64,000 bases of DNA, taken from assembly GCF_900258505.1 (NCBI RefSeq), contig NZ_LT984895.1:2062478-2126477 (forward strand), given 5' to 3'. Positions 21,985 to 33,945 of this stretch are shown in pieces (the stretch's first letter is position 1; each line of letters opens with the position of its first letter). A program made the position numbers and the translations under genes. This stretch comes from Brachybacterium timonense (GTDB taxonomy: Bacteria; Actinomycetota; Actinomycetes; Actinomycetales; Dermabacteraceae). The notes beneath the pieces are model-generated. The model worked only from the letters and a program-made list of their open reading frames with translations. It searched no databases and was not told where the DNA came from.

Positions 21985-23607
21985 TCAGCCTCGGACGATC
22001 GTCTCCTGCTCGATGTCCTCCACCTTCAGGGTGTCGTCGACCTCGCTGTAGGGCTCCTTATCCTCCCCGGCAAGGAAGTTCTTCTTGACCTCGGCGAGGA
22101 TGCGAGTGAGCTCCTCCTCCGTGTCTTTCTCAAACTTCTTGGACTCGCGGATCGCCTGCAGCACGTTGCCGTTGTGGCGCAGATGCTCGAGGAGCTGGCC
22201 CTCGAAATCGCGCACGTCTTCCACGGCGATGTCATCGAACTTGCCGGTGGTGCCCGCCCAGATCGACACGACCTGCTCCTCCACGGGGAACGGCGAGTAC
22301 TGCGCCTGCTTGAGCAGCTCCATCAGCCGAGCACCGCGGTTGAGCTGCTGCTTGGATGCGGCATCGAGGTCCGAGGCGAACATGGCGAAAGATTCCAGGT
22401 CGCGGTACTGGGCCAGCGAGATCTTCAGCGTGCCGGAGACCGACTTCATCGCCTTGATCTGTGCCGAACCGCCCACGCGCGAGACCGAGATGCCGACGTC
22501 GACCGCCGGGCGCTGGTTCGCGTTGAACAGGTCCGACTGGAGGAAGCACTGTCCGTCGGTGATGGAGATGACGTTCGTGGGGATGTACGCGGAGACGTCA
22601 TTCGCCTTCGTCTCGATGATCGGAAGGCCCGTCATGGAGCCGCCACCCATCTCATCCGACAGCTTCGCGCAGCGCTCCAGCAGGCGGGAGTGCAGGTAGA
22701 AGACGTCACCGGGGTAGGCCTCGCGGCCCGGCGGGCGGCGCAGCAGCAGCGAGACGGCGCGGTACGCCTCAGCCTGCTTGGACAGGTCGTCGAAGATGAT
22801 CAGGACATGCTTGCCCTGATACATCCAGTGCTGGCCGATCGCCGATCCGGCGTAGGGCGCAATGTACTTGAAGCCTGCCGGATCCGAGGCGGGCGCAGCC
22901 ACGATCGTGGTGTACTCCAGCGCGCCGTTCTCCTCGAGCGCACCGCGCACAGAAGCGATGGTGGAACCCTTCTGGCCGACGGCAACGTAGATGCAGCGGA
23001 CCTGCTTGTCCGGATCACCGGACTCCCAGTTGGCCTTCTGATTCAAGATCGTGTCGATCGCGATGGCGGTCTTGCCGGTCTGGCGGTCACCGATGATCAG
23101 CTGGCGCTGGCCGCGACCGATCGGTGTCATCGCGTCGATGGCCTTGATGCCGGTCTGCAACGGCTCCTTGACGCTCTTGCGCTGCATCACGGAGGGCGCC
23201 TGCAGCTCGAGAGCGCGGCGGCTTTCCGTGGCGATCTCGCCCAGGCCGTCGATCGGAGCACCGGTCGGATCCACGACGCGACCGAGGTAACCATCGCCCA
23301 CGGGGATCGACAGCACCTCGCCGGTGCGGCGGACCTCCTGGCCCTCTTCGATGCCGTTGAACTCGCCGAGCACCACGACGCCGATCTCACGCAGGTCAAG
23401 GTTCAGGGCAAGACCCAGGGTTCCGTCCTCGAAGCGCACAAGCTCGTTGGCCATGACGTCGGGCAGGCCCTCGACGCGTGCAATGCCGTCGGCGGACTCC
23501 GTGACGCGGCCGATCTCCTCGCGCTCGGTGTTCCCGGACTGGTAGGTGGACACGGCGGTGTCCAGGGCGTTCCGGATCTCCTCCGGACTGATCATGAGCT
23601 CGGCCAT
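21985..23607 (-). CDS. atpA: F1Fo ATP synthase alpha subunit
   Basis: Non-catalytic nucleotide-binding F1 subunit, 540 residues. [16 protein letters not shown] at the N-terminus, P-loop [45 protein letters not shown] Walker B region (here [17 protein letters not shown]) and the [14 protein letters not shown] arginine-finger region. The C-terminus extends with [20 protein letters not shown], an acidic tail like that of other high-GC Gram-positives. Confidence 0.98.
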   Translation of the reverse strand: MAELMISPEEIRNALDTAVSTYQSGNTEREEIGRVTESADGIARVEGLPDVMANELVRFEDGTLGLALNLDLREIGVVVLGEFNGIEEGQEVRRTGEVLSIPVGDGYLGRVVDPTGAPIDGLGEIATESRRALELQAPSVMQRKSVKEPLQTGIKAIDAMTPIGRGQRQLIIGDRQTGKTAIAIDTILNQKANWESGDPDKQVRCIYVAVGQKGSTIASVRGALEENGALEYTTIVAAPASDPAGFKYIAPYAGSAIGQHWMYQGKHVLIIFDDLSKQAEAYRAVSLLLRRPPGREAYPGDVFYLHSRLLERCAKLSDEMGGGSMTGLPIIETKANDVSAYIPTNVISITDGQCFLQSDLFNANQRPAVDVGISVSRVGGSAQIKAMKSVSGTLKISLAQYRDLESFAMFASDLDAASKQQLNRGARLMELLKQAQYSPFPVEEQVVSIWAGTTGKFDDIAVEDVRDFEGQLLEHLRHNGNVLQAIRESKKFEKDTEEELTRILAEVKKNFLAGEDKEPYSEVDDTLKVEDIEQETIVRG

Positions 23608-23688
23608 CGCTGTGCTTCGCTTCCTCTCGGTCTCCCAGGCGTGGGATGGGTACTCGTCTGCAGGTGGCGCCGTCAGCGGCGCCGGGGG

Positions 23689-24504
23689 TCAGGACGCCAG
23701 CTGGTCCTTGGCACGGGCGAGCCGCGCCAGAACGGTGGCGTCGTAGAGGTCGTCGCCGACTTGGACCCGAAGTCCACCGATCACCGACGGATCCACCGTG
23801 CAGTTCATGGCGACGGCACGGCCGTAGATCCGGGTGAGGATGGATGCCAGGCGCGCCTGCTGTCCGTCATCCAGTGGCCGCGCCGACTGGACAACAGCCA
23901 TGCTGCGCTGGCGGCGGCGTGAGGCGAACTCGGCAAAGCCGTGGACGCGGCGTGCCGGGGCGAGATCGCCGGTGCGCTGCACCGCCCGGTGGGTCAGGGC
24001 GAGCGTGAGGCGATGCACGCGGGCGCTCAGCACCGCGTCGAGAGCGCCTGCACGTCGCTCGGGGGCGGCCCGTCGGTCGCCCAGAGCGCGGTTCAGGTCT
24101 CCGCTGTCCTCGATCAGGCGGCCGGTTGCGAACAGTTCCTCCTCGACCTGCTCCAGGACGTTCTCACGCTCGGCTTGAGCGAGCAGTGCGCTCACTCCGA
24201 CGAGTTCGATGGCGTCCAGCAGATCAGGCTGCTCACTCCACCGGCTGCGCACCACATCCGTCACAGCCGCGAGCACGGTGCTGCTCACGCGTGAGCTGAA
24301 CAGGCTGCGCACGGTCTGTTCGCGGACGTCGGCAGGGCGGCCAGAATCGGACAGCAACCGCACCAGCTGGTTGCTGCTGTCGATCGCATCCGCCACGGCG
24401 AACAGCTGCTCGGCAACGGGCTCGAGCGAACCGGTCTCGGCGTCGAAGGACGTCCGAGCACGGTCGAGCACGTCGTGCAGGGAAGTGGAGGAGGTGCCTC
24501 GCAT
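23689..24504 (-). CDS. atpH: F1Fo ATP synthase delta subunit
   Basis: Peripheral-stalk subunit that fixes F1 to the b subunits. 271 residues, longer than the roughly 180 of E. coli but usual for Actinobacteria with an unfused delta. Features: SLEPVAEQLFAVADAIDSS, SSRVSSTVLAAV, and the C-terminal DPSVIGGLRVQVGDDLYDAT signature. Start ATG 24504 has AAAGGA eight bases upstream; a GTG one codon earlier is also possible. Confidence 0.95.
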   Translation of the reverse strand: MRGTSSTSLHDVLDRARTSFDAETGSLEPVAEQLFAVADAIDSSNQLVRLLSDSGRPADVREQTVRSLFSSRVSSTVLAAVTDVVRSRWSEQPDLLDAIELVGVSALLAQAERENVLEQVEEELFATGRLIEDSGDLNRALGDRRAAPERRAGALDAVLSARVHRLTLALTHRAVQRTGDLAPARRVHGFAEFASRRRQRSMAVVQSARPLDDGQQARLASILTRIYGRAVAMNCTVDPSVIGGLRVQVGDDLYDATVLARLARAKDQLAS

Positions 24505-24514
24505 CACGGGTCCT

Positions 24515-26198
<1,684 letters not shown>

Positions 26199-26219
26199 CT
26201 CGATCTCCCGTGCTCACGC

Positions 26220-26236
26220 CCGCTGCCGGGCAGCGG
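26220..26236 (-). promoter_or_regulatory. Hairpin just upstream of the atpB ribosome site
   Basis: CCGCTGCC and its exact complement GGCAGCGG flank a single base, giving a tight stem-loop that ends 11 bases before the GGGAG of atpB. It could stabilise the mRNA or affect initiation at the unusual CTG. No T tract follows, so terminator function is unlikely. Confidence 0.4.
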
Positions 26237-26412
26237 ACTCATCCGGCAAGTGAGGACCCTGATGTCCGGCGCGACGGGGTGGGGCCACGCTCCATCGCAG
26301 AGCCCGGTTCACACCCGGCTGCTCGGTGGTCAGGATCAGCGCCTGCGGCTCACCCGGGGTCCGTGGTGTGAGACCGACGAACGCACCTGTGCGGGCCTCT
26401 GGCGCCTTCGCG

Positions 26413-26418
26413 AGCATA
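26413..26418 (-). promoter_or_regulatory. Possible -10 of an atpB-proximal promoter
   Basis: TATGCT fits TANNNT and lies just after the atpI stop, about 215 bases before atpB. The leader between them (26199-26426) contains no recognisable gene. No good -35 is present. It would allow atpB onward to be transcribed apart from atpI and wecA. Confidence 0.3.
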
Positions 26419-26426
26419 CCAAAAGT

Positions 26427-26930
26427 TCAGGGCCTGCTTCTCGGGGACGACAGTCCCTCGTCGGCCTGATCCGACGAGATCTGCACGGGCTGACGCAGGC
26501 GCGAGAAGAGCACCGTCTCAAGGGCCACGCCTGCAAGAGCACCGATCAGCAGCGCGGCGGCGAGCCAGGTCACGGCGACACTGGGGCTGTTCCGAATGAC
26601 CAGCAGAACAATGACCACGAGCGCCATCTTGGCCAACCAGCCGCCGAGCATGATGGCGGCAGCAAGAAGTGGGCTCACACGCGGCGCGAGCAGCGTCGTG
26701 ACGAATGTGGGGATCGTCACGACGAGCCCGAGTGCGGTGCCGATCACGGCGCCGGTGACCGCGGGACCGTCGGCCGTTGCAGCCGCGACCACGACGACGA
26801 CCAGCCCCAGCACTGCGGACAGCACCACGGCCGCACCGGCGGCACGAATCATGCCGCGATCAGCGGGCGTGACGCGCGCCGTCACATCAGGCTCACCGGA
26901 ACGGACCGAGTGATCAGGAGTGGATGTCAT
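26427..26930 (-). CDS. atpI: AtpI-like membrane protein
   Basis: 167 residues with four hydrophobic helices (about 30-50, 57-80, 88-108, 118-138) and polar ends. Position directly before atpB and the small four-helix layout match AtpI/UncI-like proteins, which assist c-ring assembly or metal uptake; sequence similarity in this family is low, so the name rests mainly on context. It overlaps the end of wecA by 17 bases. Confidence 0.75.
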   Translation of the reverse strand: MTSTPDHSVRSGEPDVTARVTPADRGMIRAAGAAVVLSAVLGLVVVVVAAATADGPAVTGAVIGTALGLVVTIPTFVTTLLAPRVSPLLAAAIMLGGWLAKMALVVIVLLVIRNSPSVAVTWLAAALLIGALAGVALETVLFSRLRQPVQISSDQADEGLSSPRSRP

Positions 26931-28074
26931 GGCTCTCCTCGACGGGGGTCACGGGGGCTGGGCGTCGGTGGCCGCGCTCTGTGCGACGGGTGTGCCAGTG
27001 CAGTGGATCGATGGTGAGCACAAGTGCAGCCAGCAGGCCGCCCGCCCAGAACAGCATCACAGCCCAGGGCTTGACCACCAGCGGCAACAGCAGGCCGACG
27101 CAGACCACGATCGTCCACACGTAGATGATCAGCACAGCCCCGGCTTTCGAGTGGCCCAGCCGCAACAGGCGGTGGTGCAGATGCATGCGGTCGGCGTGGA
27201 AGGGCGAGCGACCTGAGCCGATGCGCCGCACGACCGCGAGGGCGAAGTCCAAGAAGGGCACCACCATCACGCCCAGCGGCAACAGAATCGGCAGGAACTG
27301 CCCGAAGATATCTGCGCTGGAGAGCCGCGCGGGGTCGACCTGACCAGTGACCGTGATGGTGCTCGCGGCGAGCAGGAGGCCGAGCAGCATCGACCCGGAG
27401 TCCCCCATGAAGATTCGAGCGCGAGTCAGGTTGTGCGGGAGGAAACCCAGGCATGCTCCGATCATCACTGCGGTGACGAGAGCGGCGAGCGAGGAATAGT
27501 CGGTGGTCGATGCGCTACGGGTCAGGGAATACGCGTAGAGGAAAAAGGCGGATCCGCCGATCGCCATCACGCCAGCGGCGAGGCCGTCGAGACCATCGAC
27601 GAAGTTCACGGCGTTCATCGAGACGACCACCACCAGAACCGTGAGCACGAGCGAGGTGTGGGCGGACAGCAACGTCACACCGCCGATCGGCAACGACACC
27701 AGCTGCACGCCCTGCCATGCCATGAGCAGGGCGGCGAGCACTTGACCGGCGAGCTTCGTGGTCCAGTCCAGATCCCACTTGTCGTCGGCCGCTCCGAGCA
27801 GACACACCAGCGCACCGGCAGCGAGGACCCCGAAGGCCTCCCGTGGCTGGGTGAACAGTCCTTCGAGGAACGGCACCTGGGCCGCCATGAGCATGCCGGC
27901 GGTGATGCCGGCGAGCATGGCGACGCCGCCCAGCCGCGGCGTGATGGAGTCGTGCACATCGCGCTCGCGCACGGCCGTCATGGCGCCGGCGCGGCGCGCG
28001 AGAAGCCTGACCGCCGGGGTCGTCAGGTAGGTGACGGCCGCGGCGATCAGAAGGATGAAGACATAGACCCTCAC
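26914..28074 (-). CDS. wecA: Undecaprenyl-phosphate N-acetylglucosamine-1-phosphate transferase (WecA/TagO/MraY family)
   Basis: Integral membrane enzyme that starts polymers on undecaprenyl phosphate by adding a sugar-1-phosphate. 386 residues with about ten helices. Motifs: ITPRLGGVAML, LLGAADDKWDLD (the Asp-rich Mg site), NAVNFVDGLDGLAAG, RIFMGDSGSMLLG and FHADRMHLHHRLLRLG; the HADxxHxHH motif marks the WecA/TagO group rather than MraY. In mycobacteria the homologue beside the atp operon starts arabinogalactan linker synthesis. GTG start overlaps the TsaC-like gene (GTGA). The C-terminal 35 residues are basic and His/Pro-rich. Confidence 0.93.
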   Translation of the reverse strand: MRVYVFILLIAAAVTYLTTPAVRLLARRAGAMTAVRERDVHDSITPRLGGVAMLAGITAGMLMAAQVPFLEGLFTQPREAFGVLAAGALVCLLGAADDKWDLDWTTKLAGQVLAALLMAWQGVQLVSLPIGGVTLLSAHTSLVLTVLVVVVSMNAVNFVDGLDGLAAGVMAIGGSAFFLYAYSLTRSASTTDYSSLAALVTAVMIGACLGFLPHNLTRARIFMGDSGSMLLGLLLAASTITVTGQVDPARLSSADIFGQFLPILLPLGVMVVPFLDFALAVVRRIGSGRSPFHADRMHLHHRLLRLGHSKAGAVLIIYVWTIVVCVGLLLPLVVKPWAVMLFWAGGLLAALVLTIDPLHWHTRRTERGHRRPAPVTPVEESHDIHS

Positions 28075-29063
28075 GAGGGGCGATCCCCGGGCGCGGTGTC
28101 CGGGGCAGAAGGCTCCTGGAGCGGGGACTCCTCGATGGCAGTGGCTGAGGAGTCACTGAGGTCGTGCAACTCGGGCTCGCGCGGAAGGTTCAGTGCGCCC
28201 GCGGAGTGCTCTGCGCCAGAGCTGTCCGTACCGGTGTTCGAGCCGACGGGCTCAGTCCGCTCACCGGGGGTGCTGTCAGGGTCGCCGATCTCATCCCCGC
28301 AGGAGCCAGCATTGCCGTGCTCGACGTGCGCGGAGTCGGTGCAAGAAGCGTCCCCGTCGGCGGTGTCGGCCGTGGCGTGCTCAGCGTCTTCTTCAGGGTC
28401 TGCGGTCTCGTCCTCCGGTTCGGGCTGTGTGAAGATATCGCCCAGGACCTCGATGATCCGTTCCCGGCTGAGCGCACCGTCACGCACGATCTCCGGGGGG
28501 TCCACAGTCATGTCGATGATCGTCGAGGAGGCGCCCAAGACGGTGGTGCCGCCATCGAGGTACACGTCCACGGCATCACCCAGCTGGGTCGCTGCATCCA
28601 GCACGGTCTGCGCTGCGGGCCGGCCGTGCCGGTTCGCACTGGAGACCGCCAGCGGGCCTGTGCGGCGCAGCAGCTCGAGGGCGACCTCATCCTCCGGCAT
28701 CCGCAAGGCCACCGTGCCGCGGGTCTCACCGAGGTCCCAGGTCAATGATGGCTGCGCGGTGAGAATCAGGGTCAGTGGCCCGGGCCAGAACTCCTCGGCC
28801 AGACGCTCGGCGACCTCGGGCACATCCACGGCGAGAGCCATGAGCACCGCAGGGTCGCCGACGAGCACCGGCGGAGGGGTGTCACGACCGCGGCCTTTCG
28901 CATCCAGCAGGGCCTGCACGGCCTCCGGGGCGAACGCGTCGGCCCCGATCCCATACACGGTGTCCGTGGGGAGAACAATCAGGCGGCCATCGCGGACCGC
29001 CTCGACCGCGGCCTCGAGGGCCTGCTCGCGGGTGTCATCGTCTCGGGTATCGTGCACGCTCAC
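28071..29063 (-). CDS. L-threonylcarbamoyladenylate synthase (TsaC/Sua5/YrdC) with acidic C-terminal extension
   Basis: Makes threonylcarbamoyl-AMP for the t6A modification of ANN-decoding tRNAs; TsaD, which uses it, is at 42205-43266. 330 residues: a YrdC domain at 15-210 (LPTDTVYGIGADA, EEFWPGPLTLIL, VALRMPEDE, AVSSANRHG, STIIDMTVDPPEIVRDG), then about 120 residues rich in Asp, Glu, Ser and Thr with no resemblance to the Sua5 C-terminal domain. The extension is probably disordered. It follows prmC after four bases and is coupled to wecA. Confidence 0.92.
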   Translation of the reverse strand: MSVHDTRDDDTREQALEAAVEAVRDGRLIVLPTDTVYGIGADAFAPEAVQALLDAKGRGRDTPPPVLVGDPAVLMALAVDVPEVAERLAEEFWPGPLTLILTAQPSLTWDLGETRGTVALRMPEDEVALELLRRTGPLAVSSANRHGRPAAQTVLDAATQLGDAVDVYLDGGTTVLGASSTIIDMTVDPPEIVRDGALSRERIIEVLGDIFTQPEPEDETADPEEDAEHATADTADGDASCTDSAHVEHGNAGSCGDEIGDPDSTPGERTEPVGSNTGTDSSGAEHSAGALNLPREPELHDLSDSSATAIEESPLQEPSAPDTAPGDRPS

Positions 29064-29067
29064 CGTG

Positions 29068-29991
29068 TCAGTCTCTCACTTCCGTCCGGTCGGACGTGTC
29101 CATCTGCCGGTGTGCCATGACAAAGCGGTCACGGCCGGCGAGATCGCGCACCGTACGCACCCGGTTGAAGGCACCCGTTGCCCGGGTAAGTTCACGCATC
29201 GCCGCGCCCTGCACATCGGCATGCTCCACAGCGAGCAGCCCACCGGGGCGGAGCATGGTCGAAGCACGGGCCAGCACCGCGGTGGGTACCTCGAGTCCGT
29301 CCTCGCCGCCGCCGTACAGGGCCCGCTCCGGGTCGTGCTCACGCACTTCCACCTCGCGTGGCACCGCACCCGGCGGAATGTAGGGCGGGTTCGACAACAC
29401 AGCATCGGCGCCGTCGATGTCGGTGAGCTCAGCCTCGGCACGCACATCGGCGATGCGCAGCTCCCACCGTTCTGATCCCGCGATCCGGTGCAGGTTGCGT
29501 CGCGCCAGGTTCGCAGCGTGCGGGTCCCGCTCCACGGCGATCACACGAGCACCGGGCAGTTCATCAAGAACGGCTGCCGCCACAGCGCCGCTACCGGTGC
29601 ATAGATCCACCACGAGTGCGGCATCGGGCATCTGTTGCAGCAGCAGGTCGACGAGAAGCTCCGTCTCCGGCCGCGGGATGAACACACCGGGCTCGACGGC
29701 CAGCTCGAGCCGACGGAACGGAGCACGGCCCAGGATGAGCTGCAGCGGCTCGCGGTGGAGGCGCCGAGAGACCATCTGCGCCAGGCGGGCATCGAAATCA
29801 TCGGGAAGGCTGTCAACCAGCAGCAGATGTCCCTCGGCTTCGGCTGCTTCAGTGACCAGGGCCCGGGATTCGGCAGCCGGCGACGCGGAAACATCGGCCA
29901 GCACGCGTGCCGTGTGCTGCAGGGCGCGACGCAGGCGCCGCTGCGGGTCAGCGTCGCGGCAGCCCGGCGCCACGTGGTCCGCGCATGTCAT
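29068..29991 (-). CDS. prmC: Peptide chain release factor N5-glutamine methyltransferase
   Basis: Methylates the glutamine of the GGQ motif in release factors. 307 residues: N-terminal helical release-factor-binding domain, [17 protein letters not shown]-binding [15 protein letters not shown], and the catalytic [18 protein letters not shown] overlap with the end of prfA, its substrate gene. Confidence 0.96.
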   Translation of the reverse strand: MTCADHVAPGCRDADPQRRLRRALQHTARVLADVSASPAAESRALVTEAAEAEGHLLLVDSLPDDFDARLAQMVSRRLHREPLQLILGRAPFRRLELAVEPGVFIPRPETELLVDLLLQQMPDAALVVDLCTGSGAVAAAVLDELPGARVIAVERDPHAANLARRNLHRIAGSERWELRIADVRAEAELTDIDGADAVLSNPPYIPPGAVPREVEVREHDPERALYGGGEDGLEVPTAVLARASTMLRPGGLLAVEHADVQGAAMRELTRATGAFNRVRTVRDLAGRDRFVMAHRQMDTSDRTEVRD

Positions 29992-31157
29992 GTCCGGTCC
30001 TCGCCCCGTTGCGGGCTCGCGGTGCTTTCAGCGCGCGCAGCCTCCAGCCGACGCCGACGCTCGAGCTCGCGGCAGGAGTCGATCACCGCGTCGAGTGCAC
30101 CGTCGAGAACCTGCGGCAGGTTGTTCGCTTTGTAGCCGGAGCGATGGTCGGCGATACGCGACTCGGGGAAGTTGTAGGTGCGCACCCGCTCGGAACGGTC
30201 CACGGTGCGCACCTGGGACCGACGCGTTAGCGAGGCCTGCGCCTCCTGCTCGATCCGATGGGCATTCAGCAGGCGTGCCCGCAGAATGCGCAACGCTTGC
30301 TCGCGGTTTTGCAGCTGGCTTTTCTGGTCCTGGCAGGAAGCCACAATGCCCGTGGGCAGATGGGTGATGCGCACTGCGGAGTCGGTGGTGTTCACGCTCT
30401 GCCCGCCGGGGCCGGAGGAGCGGAACACGTCGATACGCAGGTTCGCGGGGGCCAGCTGCTCGGTCAGGAGCTCTGATTCATCGGTGTCGTCGGCTTCTGG
30501 GAGCACCAGCACGCCGACAGCCGAGGTGTGAATGCGGCCCGCTGATTCGGTGACGGGAACCCGCTGGACCCGGTGCACGCCGGCCTCGTGCTTGAGGAAG
30601 GCGTACACGCCCTCGTCCTCGCTGCCGCGGGACGACACCGAGCAGGTCACTTCGCGCAGGCCGCCCAGATCCGACTCGCTCGCATCGAGCACCTCACAAC
30701 GCCAGCCTTTCGACTCCACATACGCGCGGTACATCCGGAGCATCTCCGCCGCGAACAGTGCGGATTCCTCTCCCCCGGCACCCGCGCGGATCTCCAGAAT
30801 CACATCGCGAGCGTCGTCGGGATCACGCGGGGCAAGCAGGTCATCAAGTTCGGTGCGCGCCGCCTGAACAGCCTCGGTCAGCTGCTCCGCTTCAGCGGCG
30901 AAATCAGGGTCGGCATCGGCGAGCTCTCGGGCCGTCTGCAGGTCGCCAGACAGGGTGTCGAGTCGATCGGCAGCGTTCAGAATCCGTTCGACTCTGGCAT
31001 GCCGGCGGGCGACGCTACGGGCACGGGAGGGATCCTCATGCAGTAACGGGTCTGCCAGCTCACGCTGCAGATCATCGTGCTCGCGGCGCAGCGCATCGAT
31101 CTCGGCGCCGCGCCCTTCCCGTTCTTCCTGCGTGGTGTGCAGGTCCGGACGGTTCAT
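29988..31157 (-). CDS. prfA: Peptide chain release factor 1
   Basis: Terminates at UAA and UAG. 389 residues, slightly longer than usual, with polar ends. Seen: the helical domain 1, the codon-recognition tripeptide as P-V-T in [16 protein letters not shown] (PxT marks RF1; RF2 has SPF), [18 protein letters not shown] with the GGQ hydrolysis motif, and [15 protein letters not shown]. First of the prfA-prmC-tsaC-wecA block, 79 bases after rpmE with a terminator between. Confidence 0.97.
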   Translation of the reverse strand: MNRPDLHTTQEEREGRGAEIDALRREHDDLQRELADPLLHEDPSRARSVARRHARVERILNAADRLDTLSGDLQTARELADADPDFAAEAEQLTEAVQAARTELDDLLAPRDPDDARDVILEIRAGAGGEESALFAAEMLRMYRAYVESKGWRCEVLDASESDLGGLREVTCSVSSRGSEDEGVYAFLKHEAGVHRVQRVPVTESAGRIHTSAVGVLVLPEADDTDESELLTEQLAPANLRIDVFRSSGPGGQSVNTTDSAVRITHLPTGIVASCQDQKSQLQNREQALRILRARLLNAHRIEQEAQASLTRRSQVRTVDRSERVRTYNFPESRIADHRSGYKANNLPQVLDGALDAVIDSCRELERRRRLEAARAESTASPQRGEDRT

Positions 31158-31188
31158 CGCGTGGCCTTCCCCTTTCCGTCAAGACGAC

Positions 31189-31225
31189 GACGCCGGCGCG
31201 CATCCGTGTGGTGCGCGCCGGCGTC
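31189..31225 (-). terminator. Hairpin terminator after rpmE
   Basis: Perfect 14-bp stem (GACGCCGGCGCGCA and its complement) with a nine-base loop, beginning 11 bases beyond the rpmE stop. The downstream side on the minus strand is only weakly T-rich. It separates rpmE from prfA and may attenuate rather than stop read-through. Confidence 0.75.
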
Positions 31226-31236
31226 GGGGAGAGGTC

Positions 31237-31449
31237 TCAGGCCTTCTTCTTGCCGTAGCGAGCCTCGAACCGGGCCACGCGGCCGCCGGTGTCGAGGATC
31301 TTCTGCTTGCCGGTGTAGAACGGGTGGCACGCGGAGCAGACCTCAGTGTTGATCACACCGTCGCTCTTGGTGCTGCGTGTGGTGAAGGAGTTGCCGCAGG
31401 TGCAGGTCACCTGGGTCTCCTTGTATTCGGGATGAATGTCGGCCTTCAT
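31237..31449 (-). CDS. rpmE: 50S ribosomal protein bL31, zinc-binding form
   Basis: 70 residues from ATG 31449 (AAGGAG six bases upstream). The zinc ligands are all present: Cys16, Cys18, Cys38 and Cys41 (TCTCGNSF and [14 protein letters not shown]). This is the C+ paralogue, used when zinc is plentiful; the cysteine-free version made under zinc shortage is not in the window. Confidence 0.96.
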   Translation of the reverse strand: MKADIHPEYKETQVTCTCGNSFTTRSTKSDGVINTEVCSACHPFYTGKQKILDTGGRVARFEARYGKKKA

Positions 31450-31682
31450 GATGTCTCCTTCGTCGGGTCGCTGGGTCGGCGCGCCGGTGCGTGCCGTGAA
31501 CCAGAACCGACCCACAAGTGTGCCATGACCAATGCCCTACCGCTATGGCGACGACGTGCGGCACCGGACACATCTGTGTCGTGAACGAGGCTATGTCCCA
31601 CAGACCCGCTTACGGGGATACGAACCCCGGGGCTGACAGCGTCCTTGGGGCGCGGCGATCGCGGTCGACGGGCTGGGCGGGG

Positions 31683-33617
31683 TCAGTCGGCGGGTCGGCT
31701 GTTCACGCTCGGGGTGTTCTTCTGCACTGTCATGAGGAACTCGGTGTTGGACTGCGTCTTCTTGATGCGCTCCAGCAGCAGCTCGAGCGCCTGCTGCTGC
31801 TCGAGCGAGCCCAGCACGCGGCGCAGCTTCCACATGATCGCGAGCTCCTCGCGACCCATGAGCTCCTCTTCGCGCCGGGTGCCGGAGGCGTTGACGTCCA
31901 CGGCCGGGAAGACGCGCTTGTCGGCGAGCGAGCGCGACAAGCGCAGCTCCATATTGCCGGTGCCCTTGAACTCCTCGAAGATGACCTCGTCCATCTTCGA
32001 GCCGGTCTCCACCAGTGCGGAGGCGAGGATCGTGAGGGATCCGCCGTTCTCGATATTGCGGGCGGCGCCGAAGAAGCGCTTGGGCGGGTACAGCGCGGAG
32101 GCATCCACGCCACCGGAGAGGATGCGCCCAGAGGCCGGAGCGGCCAGGTTGTAGGCGCGCGAGAGGCGCGTGAGCGAGTCCAGCAGCACGACCACGTCAC
32201 GGCCCATCTCCACCAGACGCTTGGCGCGCTCGATCGCGAGCTCAGCCACGATCGTGTGGTCGGAGGCAGGACGGTCGAAGGTCGAAGCGATCACCTCGCC
32301 CTTCACCGTGCGCTGCATGTCGGTGACTTCCTCGGGGCGCTCATCCACGAGCACCACCATGAGGTGCACCTCGGGGTTGTTCGCGGTGATCGCGTTGGCG
32401 ATCTGCTGCATGATGATCGTCTTGCCGGCTTTCGGCGGTGCCACGATGAGCCCGCGCTGCCCCTTGCCGATCGGCGAGACCAGGTCGATCACTCGCGGCG
32501 AAATGCTGGTGGCCGAGGTCTCCAGGCGCAGTCGCTCATCGGGGTACAGCGGGGTGAGCTTGGTGAAGTCCACGCGCTGACGGGCCCGCTCGGGCGTCAT
32601 CCCGTTGATCGTGTCCACCTGGACAAGCGGGGCGTACTTCCCCTGGCCGCCCTTGTGTCCGCGGCGGCCGCGGCCTCCACCGGAATGGAAGGCCTGTTCG
32701 CGCGCCTGTTCCTCGCCTTCGCGCGGCGCCTTCACCTGTCCGGTGATGGCGTCGCCCTTACGCAAGCCGTTGCGGCGCACCTGGTTCATACTCACGTACA
32801 CGTCGCTGGGGCCGGGAAGGTAGCCCGTCGTGCGCACGTAGGCGTTGTTGTCGCGGATGTCGAGGATGCCGGCGACAGCCACCAGCTCGTCGCCCTCGCG
32901 GATCTCCTCGTCGCCACCGTGCTGTGAGTTCCCGCCCTGGTCGCCGCCATTGCCATTGCGGCCGCGGCGTTTGCGGTCACGAGAGCGGTTGCGGGAACGG
33001 CCGCGGCCGCGGCGCTCGTCATCGCCGTCGCCTCCGTGCCTGGAGCCGTCGGAGCCCTGATTCTGCCGCTCACCGCCACGCTCGGAGCGCTCGTCGTCTT
33101 CGCGGCGGCGCTGTTCGGATCCGGAGCGGTCGGGCAGTTCGATCTGGTCCACACTCGTGGGGCGTTCGCGGCGTGAGCCGCGCTGTCCGCTGCTCGTCCC
33201 GCGTACGTCTCCCTGGGCATCTCGGTCGTGACCGCTGCGGTCAGGAAGCTGAATCCCCAGGTCGGGAGTGTTCGAGCGGGCCTGTTTCGGCTGCTGATCA
33301 GCGTCGTCGCGGCGTGTCTCGTTGCGAGGCGCCTCGGTGCGTCCCGTTGCAGTGCCTGCGTCGCGTCCGGAGTCGTCGGGCCGAGCGGTCACGGAGTCAT
33401 TGCGGCGCGCCTGGTCGTCCGAGCCGCCACTGCGCTGCCCGTCGCGTGGCGTATCACCGCTGTGCTGCGGAGCGCGCCCGGTGCTGATCGCCTCGATCAG
33501 CTCACCCTTGCGCAACCGGCGCACGCCCTTGATGCCCATTCCGGAGGCGATCGCTTGCAGCTCGGGAAGCTTCTTGGATGCGAGCGAGGTGTCGCTCGTC
33601 GGGGTGGAATCGTTCAC
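31683..33617 (-). CDS. rho: Transcription termination factor Rho with long Arg/Gly/Asp-rich insertion
   Basis: RNA-dependent hexameric ATPase that ends transcription. 644 residues from GTG 33617 (AAGGAA five bases upstream). Rho N-domain at about 1-48 ([20 protein letters not shown]), then roughly 215 residues of low-complexity Arg, Gly, Asp, Asn and Ser, then the cold-shock-like RNA-binding domain ([20 protein letters not shown]), P-loop [16 protein letters not shown], Walker [17 protein letters not shown] and the [16 protein letters not shown] loop ([16 protein letters not shown]). Such insertions are typical of actinobacterial Rho and widen RNA binding. Its 328-base leader is listed separately. 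Confidence 0.97.
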   Translation of the reverse strand: MNDSTPTSDTSLASKKLPELQAIASGMGIKGVRRLRKGELIEAISTGRAPQHSGDTPRDGQRSGGSDDQARRNDSVTARPDDSGRDAGTATGRTEAPRNETRRDDADQQPKQARSNTPDLGIQLPDRSGHDRDAQGDVRGTSSGQRGSRRERPTSVDQIELPDRSGSEQRRREDDERSERGGERQNQGSDGSRHGGDGDDERRGRGRSRNRSRDRKRRGRNGNGGDQGGNSQHGGDEEIREGDELVAVAGILDIRDNNAYVRTTGYLPGPSDVYVSMNQVRRNGLRKGDAITGQVKAPREGEEQAREQAFHSGGGRGRRGHKGGQGKYAPLVQVDTINGMTPERARQRVDFTKLTPLYPDERLRLETSATSISPRVIDLVSPIGKGQRGLIVAPPKAGKTIIMQQIANAITANNPEVHLMVVLVDERPEEVTDMQRTVKGEVIASTFDRPASDHTIVAELAIERAKRLVEMGRDVVVLLDSLTRLSRAYNLAAPASGRILSGGVDASALYPPKRFFGAARNIENGGSLTILASALVETGSKMDEVIFEEFKGTGNMELRLSRSLADKRVFPAVDVNASGTRREEELMGREELAIMWKLRRVLGSLEQQQALELLLERIKKTQSNTEFLMTVQKNTPSVNSRPAD

Positions 33618-33945
33618 CCGGGTTCCTTCCTGTCGGACCGGTGGCCCGGTCCCGTGATGGTCTGTGATGTCGGCGTAGGCGGTGGGATGGCATCCCGGAG
33701 CCGCACAGAGCATGCCGGCCCCGCTCCACGGGCGCTCTGACGCGGGCAGGGGTCGCTCGCGGAACACGCGGGTGAAACGGGGGTGCGTCGCGCCATAAGG
33801 GCCGTTCACCGGCCGCGCCGTCACGCGGCGCAGAGAAGCGATGACGGGGGAACATCCGACCGACCGCATCACCACCGACAGACATGATCCTCCGGACCGG
33901 TCGGGGTGTGATGCGGGCGACGGCATGGTCGCCCGGACGCGGCTC
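33618..33945 (-). other. Leader of rho / end of thrB (328 bases without a gene)
   Basis: No credible gene. A 7-bp stem (GGGCGAC, loop of six, GTCGCCC) at 33915-33934, just after the thrB stop, could be a weak terminator without T tract. A smaller GC stem lies near 33815-33831. The remainder is a long GC-rich leader to the rho start; Rho genes are commonly autoregulated in such leaders, but no specific element is identified. Confidence 0.5.

Noticed and set aside
21979..23922. 647-codon open frame antisense to atpA
   Set aside because: atpA is complete and conserved on the other strand.
26214..26417. 67-codon frame between atpI and atpB
   Set aside because: Same frame as atpB but closed by TGA; no family, no strong start context; treated as leader.
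33618..33926. N-terminal extension of Rho beyond GTG 33617
   Set aside because: Frame is open but the ribosome site and homology start at 33617.
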